This document shows positions 53,131 to 61,851 of a DNA stretch of 64,000 bases, in pieces. Source of the DNA: Ilumatobacter sp. (GTDB lineage Bacteria > Actinomycetota > Acidimicrobiia > Acidimicrobiales > Ilumatobacteraceae); the NCBI GenBank assembly GCA_018666235.1, contig JABJAB010000001.1:1-64000 (forward strand). Reading direction: 5' to 3'. The position numbers and the translations under genes are program-made. The notes beneath the pieces are model-generated. The model made no database searches. It saw only the letters and a list, made by a program, of their open reading frames with translations, and was not told the DNA's origin. The first letter of the stretch is position 1; each line of letters starts with the position of its first letter.

Positions 53131-54606
53131 TCAGGGCTTCTTGGTGTTGAGGAGTGCCGTCACGGCTTTGCCATCGGCTTGCCCCTTGCTGGCCTTCATG
53201 ACGGCGCCGACCAGCGCTCCCATCGCCTTGCCCTCGCCCGCGCAGAACTTCTCCCACGCTTCGGGTTGGGCAGCAATTGCCTGGTCGACCATGGCTTCGA
53301 GATCGGAGTTGTCCATCGCCTCGAATCCGAGTTCGGCCGCAATGGCCTCGGGGTCGATGTTGCGTGACTCGATCATGGCCGCGACGATGGTTTTCGCCTG
53401 ACTGGCGGTGACCGCACCGGACGACTCCATCTTCGAGAGCGTCGCAAGGCTTTCGGCCGGTACGTGCTCGGCAAGCTCGGGCGCTTCCTTCACGTGCTTC
53501 AGGGCAACTCCTGCGTCGCCCCCGAGTTTGGCGGCGTCCATGACGTATCCGTCCTGGCCGCGCTCGGCCACGACCATGACCGCTTCGCTGTTTGCGGCTT
53601 GGCCCGTGGCATCGGCAAGAATCGCACGCCGCTCGGCCGGTAGCACCGGCAGCGCATCACGCACTCGTTCAATCCACTCGACACCCGGGTCGACGACGAC
53701 GAGGTCAGGCTCGAGGAAGTACCGGTAGTCATCGGCATCTTCTTTCGACCGCAACGTGTGCGTGCGCCCGTCGTTTTCATCCCAGTGCCGGGTCTGCTGC
53801 ACAACGGGCTCGTCAGCTTCGTGCAACGCGATTTGACGGGTCGCCTCGTACTCGATCGCACGCCCCAGCGAACGAACTGAATTGACGTTCTTGATCTCGC
53901 AGCGCGTGTTGAAGTCCTCACCGGGCTTGCGGACGCTGACGTTTGCATCAACGCGCATCGAGCCTTCCTCCATCTTGGCGTCTGAGGCGCCCACTGCGAC
54001 GAGGATCCCACGCAATTCGTTGATGTACGCCTTGGCCTGCTCGGGATGGCGGATGTCTGGCCGGCTCACGATCTCGACCAATGGCACACCAGCGCGGTTG
54101 AAGTCGATGAGCGAGTAGTCCGAGCCATGGATGCGACCACCGGCGCCACCGACATGCGTGGACTTTCCGGTGTCCTCTTCGAGGTGACCGCGCTCGATAC
54201 CGACGCGGAATCCGTCCGGCAGGTCGAGCCAACCGTCGATGTTGATCGGCTCGTCGTACTGGCTGATCTGGTACGCCTTCGGCATGTCGGGGTAGAAGTA
54301 GTTCTTCCGAGCAAATGTGGACTTTTGCACAGTGCAGTTGAGTGCGAGGCCCAAACGCATTGCGAGTTCCACTGCTTGGCGATTCAGCACCGGGAGCGCA
54401 CCGGGCAAGCCAAGCGTCACCGGGTCGATGTTCGTGTTGGGCTCATCACCGAAGCGGTTCGGCGACGCGGAAAAGAGCTTCGTCTTTGTGGCAAGTTCGA
54501 CGTGCACTTCGAGCCCGACGACCATCTCCCAGCCGTCTTTGGTCCACCGTTCGTGGTCCTCGTTGGATGGGTGGTAGGCGTCGTCGTTGACGTAGGTGAT
54601 GCTCAC
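53131..54606 (-). CDS. gatB: Asp-tRNA(Asn)/Glu-tRNA(Gln) amidotransferase subunit B
   Basis: 491 aa. Binds the mischarged tRNA and phosphorylates its acyl group. Motifs: GLEVHVELATKTKLFSAS, GLPGALPVLNRQAVE, YFYPDMPKAYQISQY, then the tail domain ending SKGQADGKAVTALLN. GTG 54606 overlaps the gatA stop (GTGA). Start extension to MSITYVNDDAYHP is long but needed for contact with gatA. Confidence 0.95.
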   Translation of the reverse strand: MSITYVNDDAYHPSNEDHERWTKDGWEMVVGLEVHVELATKTKLFSASPNRFGDEPNTNIDPVTLGLPGALPVLNRQAVELAMRLGLALNCTVQKSTFARKNYFYPDMPKAYQISQYDEPINIDGWLDLPDGFRVGIERGHLEEDTGKSTHVGGAGGRIHGSDYSLIDFNRAGVPLVEIVSRPDIRHPEQAKAYINELRGILVAVGASDAKMEEGSMRVDANVSVRKPGEDFNTRCEIKNVNSVRSLGRAIEYEATRQIALHEADEPVVQQTRHWDENDGRTHTLRSKEDADDYRYFLEPDLVVVDPGVEWIERVRDALPVLPAERRAILADATGQAANSEAVMVVAERGQDGYVMDAAKLGGDAGVALKHVKEAPELAEHVPAESLATLSKMESSGAVTASQAKTIVAAMIESRNIDPEAIAAELGFEAMDNSDLEAMVDQAIAAQPEAWEKFCAGEGKAMGALVGAVMKASKGQADGKAVTALLNTKKP

Positions 54607-56084
54607 GATGCGCTCCCTTCGCCGGAGCCGGCAGATCGTGGAGGCGCACTCCGTTCGAGAGCGGCGCCCACCTGGAACATGACGTCGTCTTTGAGCGCCG
54701 GCGCCAGAACTTGCACTCCGACGGGCAGGCCGTGGTCGCCTGTCCCGAACGGCACGCTCATGCCGGGGTGTCCCGTGAGGTTCGAAGGGATGGTGTACGT
54801 GTCGCAGAGGTACATCGCCAGCGGGTCCGAGGCCTTGTCGCCCATTTCAAATGCGACGGTCGGTGAGGCGGGAGTGAGCAGTACGTCGACTTTCTCGTAG
54901 GCCGCTGCAAAGTCGTTGGCGATCAGGCGGCGCACCTTTTGTGCCCGCCCGTAGTACGCGTCGTAGTAGCCAGCCGACAGGGCGTACGTGCCGAGCATGA
55001 TCCGCCGCTTGACCTCGTCGCCGAATCCTTCGGTCCGCGTCGCCATGTACATCTGGTTGGTGTCGGGCGCAGCAGTGCGCATGCCGAATCGCACACCGTC
55101 GAAACGGGCAAGGTTGCTCGACGCCTCGGCAGGTGCGATGAGGTAATAGGCGGTGAGCCCGTAGCTGAACGCCGGCACCTCGACATCGACAATCTCCGCG
55201 CCGGCCGCGCGGAGCGCGTCGAACGCCTCTTCGATGCGCTGCTCGACGTCCGGGCTGGCACCGGTGGGCAGATCGGTGATCCGACCGACGCGGAGGCCAG
55301 CCACGCCGAGTTCGAGCGTGCGGCTGAGGTCGAGTGGACCCTGCTGAATGCTCGTGGAGTCGCCGGGGTCGTGCCCCGAGATGGTCTCGAGTGCGACGGC
55401 GGCGTCGGCAACGGTGTGCGTAAACGGGCCAATCTGGTCGAGGCTCGATCCGAATGCGATGAGTCCGAGTCGGCTCACGGCCCCGTAGGTCGGTTTGACG
55501 CCGACGACGCCGCACAGCGCTGCGGGCTGACGAATTGAGCCGCCCGTGTCGGAGCCGAAGCTGATGGGTGCGAAGTCGGCGGCTACCGCCGCGGCTGATC
55601 CGCCCGATGAACCACCCGGCACGCGAGTCGTGTCGAGCGGATTCTTTGTCGGGCCGAAGGCGGAGTTTTCCGTGCTCGAGCCCATCGCGAACTCATCGAG
55701 ATTGGTCTTGCCGACGAAGATCGCGCCGGCATCGCGGAGCCGGGTGACGACGGTGGCGTCGTACGGCGGACGCCAGTCAGCGAGGATCTTCGACGAGCAC
55801 GTGGTGGGAATCCCCTGCGTACACATGTTGTCCTTGAGCGCAACAGGCACGCCCGCAAGCGGGCCGGGGTCGCGACCTGCTGAGATCATCTCGTCGATCT
55901 CGACCGCGCGGGCGCGGGCCTCATCGGCCAGGACCAGGTTGAAGGCGTGAATCTCGCCGTCACGTTCGGCGATCCGGGCGAGGTGTTCTTCGACGACGTC
56001 GGCGGCCGTGGTGACGTTGCTGCGAACATTCTGTGCAAGATCGATGGCTGAAATGCGGTCGTTGTTCATGGCGGTACCGGTCAC
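54603..56084 (-). CDS. gatA: Asp-tRNA(Asn)/Glu-tRNA(Gln) amidotransferase subunit A
   Basis: 493 aa amidase. The Ser-cisSer-Lys triad region is in VALKDNMCTQG (Lys) and GGSSGGSAAAVAA, with FGSDTGGSIRQPA. Frees ammonia from glutamine for gatB. GTG 56084 overlaps the gatC stop (GTGA), the same coupling as gatA-gatB; ATG 56069 is the alternative. Confidence 0.95.
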   Translation of the reverse strand: MTGTAMNNDRISAIDLAQNVRSNVTTAADVVEEHLARIAERDGEIHAFNLVLADEARARAVEIDEMISAGRDPGPLAGVPVALKDNMCTQGIPTTCSSKILADWRPPYDATVVTRLRDAGAIFVGKTNLDEFAMGSSTENSAFGPTKNPLDTTRVPGGSSGGSAAAVAADFAPISFGSDTGGSIRQPAALCGVVGVKPTYGAVSRLGLIAFGSSLDQIGPFTHTVADAAVALETISGHDPGDSTSIQQGPLDLSRTLELGVAGLRVGRITDLPTGASPDVEQRIEEAFDALRAAGAEIVDVEVPAFSYGLTAYYLIAPAEASSNLARFDGVRFGMRTAAPDTNQMYMATRTEGFGDEVKRRIMLGTYALSAGYYDAYYGRAQKVRRLIANDFAAAYEKVDVLLTPASPTVAFEMGDKASDPLAMYLCDTYTIPSNLTGHPGMSVPFGTGDHGLPVGVQVLAPALKDDVMFQVGAALERSAPPRSAGSGEGSAS

Positions 56085-56392
56085 TCTTCGATTCCGACGA
56101 TTGGCGGCACGCGGAAACGTCCGTCCTCGGCGAGTGGGGCTTGGCCCAGCACCTCGTCGCGATCGAGCGTGACGCCGACGACGTCGTCGCGCATGACGTT
56201 GGCAAGCGGCGTTGGTTGCATCATCGGCTCAACGTCGTCGAGATCGAGTGCATCGATGTCCGCGAAGTGGTCGAGCATGGCGCTGAGTTCGGCGGTCGCC
56301 GTGGCAAGTTCGTCGTCGGTGAGGATGAGGCGAGCCAACGTGGCGACTTTGCTCACGTCGTCGGCCGTGATGCGGGGGGATTCGTCTGACAC
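56081..56392 (-). CDS. gatC: Asp-tRNA(Asn)/Glu-tRNA(Gln) amidotransferase subunit C
   Basis: 103 aa small stabilising subunit. ITADDVSKVATLARLILTDDELAT and DVEPMMQPTPLANVMRDD are family hallmarks. GTG 56392 is chosen because TAGCCT (56400-56405, minus) lies 7 nt before it; the long upstream frame lacks homology. First gene of gatCAB, which implies Asn-tRNA and/or Gln-tRNA made by transamidation. Confidence 0.93.
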   Translation of the reverse strand: MSDESPRITADDVSKVATLARLILTDDELATATAELSAMLDHFADIDALDLDDVEPMMQPTPLANVMRDDVVGVTLDRDEVLGQAPLAEDGRFRVPPIVGIEE

Positions 56393-56645
56393 GCCGGTGA
56401 GGCTATCCGGCACCGCCCGCCCGTTTCTTTCCAGGTTGACGACAGCCGAAACCTCATCCCTCACCCCATCCCTCACCCCGCCCAACATCCCGTCAGAAAT
56501 CCCGTCAGAAAAATGATGTCTCATCGTCGCTGGGCGACGCTCATCCCCCACAGAAGCGCAAGGAGCCCGCCGGGCCTCAGTTCTGTGCAGGAAAATGTTC
56601 GCTGAGCGACGCTGTCCCAACATTTTTCGGTGGTGGTTGTGCGGG
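56393..56645. other. Repeat-rich intergenic region
   Basis: 250 bp without a gene, between the GNAT gene and gatC (same strand). It holds two tandem direct repeats (CATCCCTCACCC twice at 56454-56478; ATCCCGTCAGAAA twice at 56487-56511), a GC hairpin (GAGCCCG/CGGGCCTC near 56563-56578) and the inverted repeat at 56591-56628. Two related segments with CGCTGAGCGACGCT and CGCTGGGCGACGCT occur in it. Confidence 0.65.
56591..56628. repeat. Inverted repeat with GAAAATGTT ends
   Basis: GAAAATGTT (56591-56599) against AACATTTTTC (56619-56628), loop of 19 nt containing CGCTGAGCGACGCTG. A similar core, CGCTGGGCGACGCT, recurs about 60 bp away (56527-56540). It could be a copy of an intergenic repeat family or the terminator of the GNAT gene. 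Confidence 0.6.
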
Positions 56646-57833
56646 TTAGAAGCCGGTGGTGGCGTGCGGCATCCGGTCGGCGGAGAAGAAGTGGTCGGCG
56701 CGCCGGAGCACATCTGCGTTGCGGGCCTCGATGCGACGGCCGCGGACCAGCTCGGACGGTCGGAATCCACCGAGATAGATCGAACCGAGCGCAGCACCTT
56801 CCATCACCAGGTCGGGTCGCCGCTTCGCGGGCTTGACCACTGCCCCCTCGGGCGATCCGTCGATCTTCCATCGATCGCCGTCGACTTCAATCACGAGCGA
56901 ATCCTCGGTGCCATACGTACGAGCGCTCAATGCAGCACGTGCATCACGTACGTGGATCCACAACATGTCATTGAGCTCAACCGTTCGCATCGCTCGCGGA
57001 TCAGTCAGGAGGTGCGGGAGGTGGTCGTCGACGGTGACGGCACGGAAACAGCGAATCGGCCCGACCAAGTCGACGGACAACACGGTGTGCCAGAGCGCGA
57101 CGTGCGCCTCAGGCGTGGCCGCGACGAGGTCGTACAACTCCATTTCATGCGCAGGGTGGCCGTTGTTCCACTTCGCCGTGACCTTCCAGGATGCATACCC
57201 GTCGGCGTGGACCGCCCAACGCGTCCCGGCACCTCGATATTGGCGAGCAAGACGGAAGTTCGCGAGCGAGCGATCGATGTCCCCGACGCACTGGCGCCGG
57301 ACACGATCGTGGAGCGCGGCGATCTGTTCGAGCACGTCATCGTTCTTTCCGTCGACAAGCAACACCTCGCCCGGTTGCGGGCGGTGCTCCGCCCGGATTT
57401 CCGTACGGCGCCGATCGATTTCAGTCACTCGGCACTGCGACGCGACGCCGTAGCCGAAGCGCTGATAGATGGCGCCTTCGCTGGCGGTGAGCATCGCGAC
57501 CGCCTCGCCATGGGCATCAGCGTCGGCGTGCAGTTCGGCCATCATGCGCGTCAGGATTCCCTGGCGGCGGTGTGTGGGGGCGACGGCGATCCAGGTGACT
57601 CCAGCAGCGCGCTCGACCGCCAGTCCGGGAACTGTCAACTCAAGTGAATAGTTGCCCGACACGCCGACAAGCGTCTCGCCGTCGTGCGCCAAGACAAACC
57701 GATCGAGCTCGAGCGTCGGTCGGAGCAACTCGAGTTCTTCCTTCGGCCAGACCTCGCCAAACGCGGCTCCGTCGAACTCGGCGATCGCCATGAAATCGTC
57801 AGCGGTGGCGCGGCGCAGTGTGATGTTCCCCAT
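56646..57833 (-). CDS. Eis-like GNAT N-acetyltransferase
   Basis: 395 aa with the three-part Eis layout: N-terminal GNAT (VTWIAVAPTHRRQGILTRMM acetyl-CoA loop, about 80-100), a second GNAT-like part and a C-terminal sterol-carrier-like domain (TEDSLVIEVDGDRWKIDG). Relatives acetylate amines, including aminoglycosides and host proteins in mycobacteria. Substrate here unknown. ATG 57833 follows CTGGAG. Confidence 0.87.
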   Translation of the reverse strand: MGNITLRRATADDFMAIAEFDGAAFGEVWPKEELELLRPTLELDRFVLAHDGETLVGVSGNYSLELTVPGLAVERAAGVTWIAVAPTHRRQGILTRMMAELHADADAHGEAVAMLTASEGAIYQRFGYGVASQCRVTEIDRRRTEIRAEHRPQPGEVLLVDGKNDDVLEQIAALHDRVRRQCVGDIDRSLANFRLARQYRGAGTRWAVHADGYASWKVTAKWNNGHPAHEMELYDLVAATPEAHVALWHTVLSVDLVGPIRCFRAVTVDDHLPHLLTDPRAMRTVELNDMLWIHVRDARAALSARTYGTEDSLVIEVDGDRWKIDGSPEGAVVKPAKRRPDLVMEGAALGSIYLGGFRPSELVRGRRIEARNADVLRRADHFFSADRMPHATTGF

Positions 57834-57848
57834 ACGCTCCAGTTTGGA

Positions 57849-60422
57849 CTATTGACCGGTGGCGATCCGCTCGGGTTTCGCGGCGCGCCACGAATCAACC
57901 CGCTCAGCGAGGTGTTCACCCAACTCCACCAGCGCATCGAATTCGACCTTGGTGAGATATTGATCCCCGGTTGAGTAGTTCGGATACGGCGGATGTGCTG
58001 CTGCGTATTGACGCAATACCAGCGGCGTTGTGTCCGAAATTTGGGCCTTTGCGTAGATCACCCGCGTCACAAAGCCATCTGCATGGGTCGCGAAGCCCGC
58101 AGCAACGCAGTCGGGCGCCTCATCGTCGGGCCGCGGCATCACCGAGGCGAGGTCGATGTCGATCTCGACCCCGAGTTCGATCCCGGCGAGTTCAATCGCT
58201 TCTTTGAGGGTGGTGAACGTGCCAGGCGCATCGCCCGAGGCATCGAGCACGATCGTCTCCGACGGCCGTTCGCGGAGCTGCTCGACGAGGCCGAGATTCT
58301 CTCGATGCCCACCGTCGGCGACGTACACAAACGCGTCACGCTGCGGGTGGTATTGATTGAGGAGCTCCTTTGCGAAGTATCCGAGGTGAACCCGTGGTGA
58401 CGTGGTCGGGTCGACGAACCAGTCGGCGTGACGAGGGTTCGGCACCCACATGCCGAGGCGGAGGTTGAGCGCCGCGAGCAGTGAGTTGGTCGAACCGAAC
58501 GATTGTCGTCCCATTGCCGAAGCGAACGCTGCTCCGGTCAATGCCATCGAACGAGACACAATCCACGCCCGCGGAAAGCCGTCCCACCACGACCCCGTCG
58601 GGAAACAGCGCCAAGGAGCAGAGGCGCCATCGTGCAACGTCACGCCGTGCGGCCTGAAGGTAAAGCCGAGCGCTGGCAGCCCACCAAACTGGAGTGTTGA
58701 CGCATGCGCCGTGCCGCAGAGGACCAGCTCGGGCCCATCGGCGTGGACGTACGCATGCCACGGCGGTTCTTCCGAGTAGCGCACACCAGGCATGAATGTG
58801 TCGGCAAGGCGCTTCCGGTACACGCCGTTGAGCGTCAGGCGATGCGCAGGCGGGAACTCGAGTGCGAGCAACCAAAGTGCCGCAACGATTGGTACCCAGG
58901 TGCCGCGGAAGAATCGCTCGAGATTGGCCTGATCGTCAGCCACTTTGCCGGCGAAGAGCAACAGTCCCAGGAGGAGCAGGACGCCGCCGAGTCGACTCCA
59001 CCGCTTCTTGAACTCCTGAGTGAGCAGTTGTCGGACCGCAGCCACCACACCGATCACAGCGAGCAACGCGAGCACCCCGGCCCCGCCCTCGGCATCCGAT
59101 CCACCGAGACTCGACAGCAGCGGACGGCCGTACCTGATGCCGATGGGGATGATGACAAGCAGTGTGAGCAGTGCGAGCCCCAGCGTCACCAGGAGGCGTG
59201 CAGCTGGGCCAGCGCGCTGACGGAAGACGTCGGAGTTGGCCGCACGAGTCGCAAGGAACGCCGCAACACCGCACACGAGCGGAATGAGTCCGGGAAGGAT
59301 GAGCCGCCATGCAAGCAATTCGTCGAGCGTGGTCGCGCTCGAATCGCCGTTGCTGAAATCTGGGTGGACGGCCCAGCTCCGGGTGAGCCGCCCCACCGTC
59401 CATCCGACCAACGCTGCAGCAGCGAGCACCCCACCGAAGACCAGCACCGTGCGGAACATCGCTCCCGCGATTCCGCCGAGCAACGAGCCGAATCCGTTGT
59501 CGAGGTACCGCCGCCGTGACCGGACGTGCTCGAACCAAGGGTGGTCCGGAGCGAAGAGGTTCTCTTCTGGCTCGAGCGCAGTGCCCGATTCGTCATGGCC
59601 GTCAGTTTCGGCTTGCGCCATACTCGACACACGCCAGCCGCCAGCCGCGTACCCGCCGCCCGAGACTGCGTGCAGCCACTGGGCGCGCTGGAAGATGCCA
59701 CGATCACTGAGCCCGCGGAAAGCGCCGATCATCACGCTGGCCGACCGGATCCCGCCCCCGCTCGCGCAGATGCCGAGTCCCGAGCCGGGGGATGCGTTCC
59801 GGCCAGCGGTGTCGTCCCGCTCAATCTGGCCAAGCCGACGATCGATCACGCTGGTTCCTGACCGCAACGCTGGCCGCAACATCGGCGCTGCAATGGGGCC
59901 GAGGACCAGGCCGAACCACCCGGCCAGGGCAACGATGTATGCGATCCATTTCCACCACGCGATCGACGTCACGAGGTGCGTCATGACGACTGGAGGCTGC
60001 AGCGAGTCGACCCAGATCAATTGCGCTGATGTCTCGATCACGTCGAGGACCCCCGCGGCGACGGCGACAAGCGGCAGCGCCCACCACCATCCGAAGGTTC
60101 GACGTCGCTCCGGCGCCCAGTGTCGCCAACCCGTGCCGAGCAGCACGAAGCCGATGATGGCGAAAGATGCTGCGAAGGCCAGATCGAGCGCGAATGCAGT
60201 TCGGATGTTGTCGAGGTCGGCTCTGTCGCCGGCGACCACCGCGCCGCGACAAACATCAACATCGAGTTGCCGTGCAGCTTGGATCCATCGGCATGGGCTG
60301 CCGGAGAAGTACAGCCGGGTCTGATATTCGCCCGACGCGAACGCTCCCGCGGTGACGAACAGGCCGAGTGGGATCAGTGCAGTGAGGGCCCACCACCGTG
60401 ATGGCGTCGGCGACTCCCCCAT
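57849..60422 (-). CDS. Large membrane protein with patatin-like domain
   Basis: 857 aa. Four helices in the first 190 residues, then a patatin-like core: GICASGGGIRSASVMIGAFRG (oxyanion loop) and HAVSGGGYAAGG (nucleophile Ser) with a late Asp candidate in VADGGHRENLG. Further helices at about 310-520 are inserted within the domain. The substrate is likely a membrane lipid; the inserted membrane part is unusual. Leaderless: TAGCGT (60429-60434, minus) 6 nt before ATG 60422. Confidence 0.8.
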   Translation of the reverse strand: MGESPTPSRWWALTALIPLGLFVTAGAFASGEYQTRLYFSGSPCRWIQAARQLDVDVCRGAVVAGDRADLDNIRTAFALDLAFAASFAIIGFVLLGTGWRHWAPERRRTFGWWWALPLVAVAAGVLDVIETSAQLIWVDSLQPPVVMTHLVTSIAWWKWIAYIVALAGWFGLVLGPIAAPMLRPALRSGTSVIDRRLGQIERDDTAGRNASPGSGLGICASGGGIRSASVMIGAFRGLSDRGIFQRAQWLHAVSGGGYAAGGWRVSSMAQAETDGHDESGTALEPEENLFAPDHPWFEHVRSRRRYLDNGFGSLLGGIAGAMFRTVLVFGGVLAAAALVGWTVGRLTRSWAVHPDFSNGDSSATTLDELLAWRLILPGLIPLVCGVAAFLATRAANSDVFRQRAGPAARLLVTLGLALLTLLVIIPIGIRYGRPLLSSLGGSDAEGGAGVLALLAVIGVVAAVRQLLTQEFKKRWSRLGGVLLLLGLLLFAGKVADDQANLERFFRGTWVPIVAALWLLALEFPPAHRLTLNGVYRKRLADTFMPGVRYSEEPPWHAYVHADGPELVLCGTAHASTLQFGGLPALGFTFRPHGVTLHDGASAPWRCFPTGSWWDGFPRAWIVSRSMALTGAAFASAMGRQSFGSTNSLLAALNLRLGMWVPNPRHADWFVDPTTSPRVHLGYFAKELLNQYHPQRDAFVYVADGGHRENLGLVEQLRERPSETIVLDASGDAPGTFTTLKEAIELAGIELGVEIDIDLASVMPRPDDEAPDCVAAGFATHADGFVTRVIYAKAQISDTTPLVLRQYAAAHPPYPNYSTGDQYLTKVEFDALVELGEHLAERVDSWRAAKPERIATGQ

Positions 60423-60476
60423 GCCGCGACGCTACTTCGTTGCTCCCGACCAGCCGATGAGATCGAGTTGCGACGG

Positions 60477-60510
60477 GCGCACGTTGCGGCGTGGCGCACG
60501 TTGCGGCGCG
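60477..60510. repeat. Tandem 17-bp repeat
   Basis: GGCGCACGTTGCGGCGT followed at once by a second copy (GGCGCACGTTGCGGCGC). It lies between the MFS stop and the patatin-like gene, upstream of the latter's -10 box, so could be a pair of regulator sites. Confidence 0.6.
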
Positions 60511-60516
60511 ACGCAG

Positions 60517-61740
60517 TCAGCCGCGGGCGTTCGAGGCGCGTTCGAGACGGCCAGATTTGTCGACGGGGAGCCCGGTGAGGAGCGCGACGGCGGTGGATCC
60601 GGCTGCGATGCACCAGATGATCGACCAGCGATAGCCATCGGTGGTGTCGATCAGCCACCCGGCAGTCGGCGCCCCGACCAGTGCGCCAATACCCGGCGCC
60701 GTGTACATCAACCCAAGGATCGAACCCAGACCGGCGACGCCCATCCGATCCGAGATGACGATCGGGCTGAGCGCGACAAACCCGCCGTACCCCACGCCCA
60801 ACGTGAGAACGAACAACACCAACATGACGTACGACGACCCGGCGGCGAGCCAGAGCAGGAAGCTCCCCGTCGTGATGATGAGGCAGGCACGGTAGAGACG
60901 AAACGATCCGAAACGCCGAACCAACGACCCGAAGCCCACGCGGGAGAGCACACTCGATCCGCCCAAGACACCGACGAGCACCGCTGCTTGCACCGATCCG
61001 ATGCCACGTTCCTTGGCGTATTGACCGACGAAAACGAACGGCACGAACAGCGCGAGGCCAAGGGCGAACGCGGAGAGCGCGAAGCGGCGGAACACGGGAC
61101 TCCCCAACGCATCCTTGAACCGAGACGGCTGCGGCGAACCGTCGCCGGGAGGTCGGTCGACCAGCGGCACGCAGGCGAGCATGACGCCGGCGCCACCGAC
61201 AGCAAAGAAGACGTAGGTGTCACGCCAGCCCCACCGATCGATCAGCGCTGCTGACACCGGCGACATCACCAGCGTGCCGACGCCGATGCCGGCCACGGCC
61301 AATCCGACCGCAACCGCCCGGTGCTGTTCGAACCAGCCGCCGACCACCGCGACCATCGGTACGTAGCCGCAGGCTGCGGCGATCCCGACACCGAGGCCGT
61401 AGGTGACATATCCCAGGCCGAGCGACTGCACACGGCTCGTTGCAATCAAACCAAGAAACAACGCTGCCGCGCCGGCGACCAGCACCACTCGTGGGCCGAA
61501 GCGGTCCGACATGCGACCCGAAATGATGCTGAGCGAGAAGAACAAGCACGTCGTGATGCCGAAGATGAGCGCGGTGGAACCGTTGGCCGCGTCGAACTCC
61601 TCGCTCATCGATTCGAAGAAGGCCCCGAAGCTGTATGCCGTACCCAGCGTGACCCCGGATGCGAAGAAGGCCGCAACGACGGTGAGCCAGGCTCGCCGCG
61701 AGTCGACGGCATGCGCAGCGACGGCGGCGTTGGCGGACAT
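60517..61740 (-). CDS. MFS transporter, monocarboxylate/oxalate-formate type
   Basis: 407 aa, 12 predicted helices. GRMSDRFGPRVV is the first loop motif; GYVPMVAVVGGWFEQHRAVAVGLAVAG is typical of the MCT/OFA group that carries carboxylates. Substrate unknown. ATG 61740 is set by TAGTGT (61748-61753, minus) 7 nt before. Confidence 0.88.
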   Translation of the reverse strand: MSANAAVAAHAVDSRRAWLTVVAAFFASGVTLGTAYSFGAFFESMSEEFDAANGSTALIFGITTCLFFSLSIISGRMSDRFGPRVVLVAGAAALFLGLIATSRVQSLGLGYVTYGLGVGIAAACGYVPMVAVVGGWFEQHRAVAVGLAVAGIGVGTLVMSPVSAALIDRWGWRDTYVFFAVGGAGVMLACVPLVDRPPGDGSPQPSRFKDALGSPVFRRFALSAFALGLALFVPFVFVGQYAKERGIGSVQAAVLVGVLGGSSVLSRVGFGSLVRRFGSFRLYRACLIITTGSFLLWLAAGSSYVMLVLFVLTLGVGYGGFVALSPIVISDRMGVAGLGSILGLMYTAPGIGALVGAPTAGWLIDTTDGYRWSIIWCIAAGSTAVALLTGLPVDKSGRLERASNARG

Positions 61741-61851
61741 CGGGCCGACACTACGCACCGCACCCGAGTTCGAACGTGACGGGACTCGGACGGAAGTCTT
61801 CGCGATCGCTGCCGAACGGTCGCTGCGCCAACGTGAGCGCTGCGACGCTGG

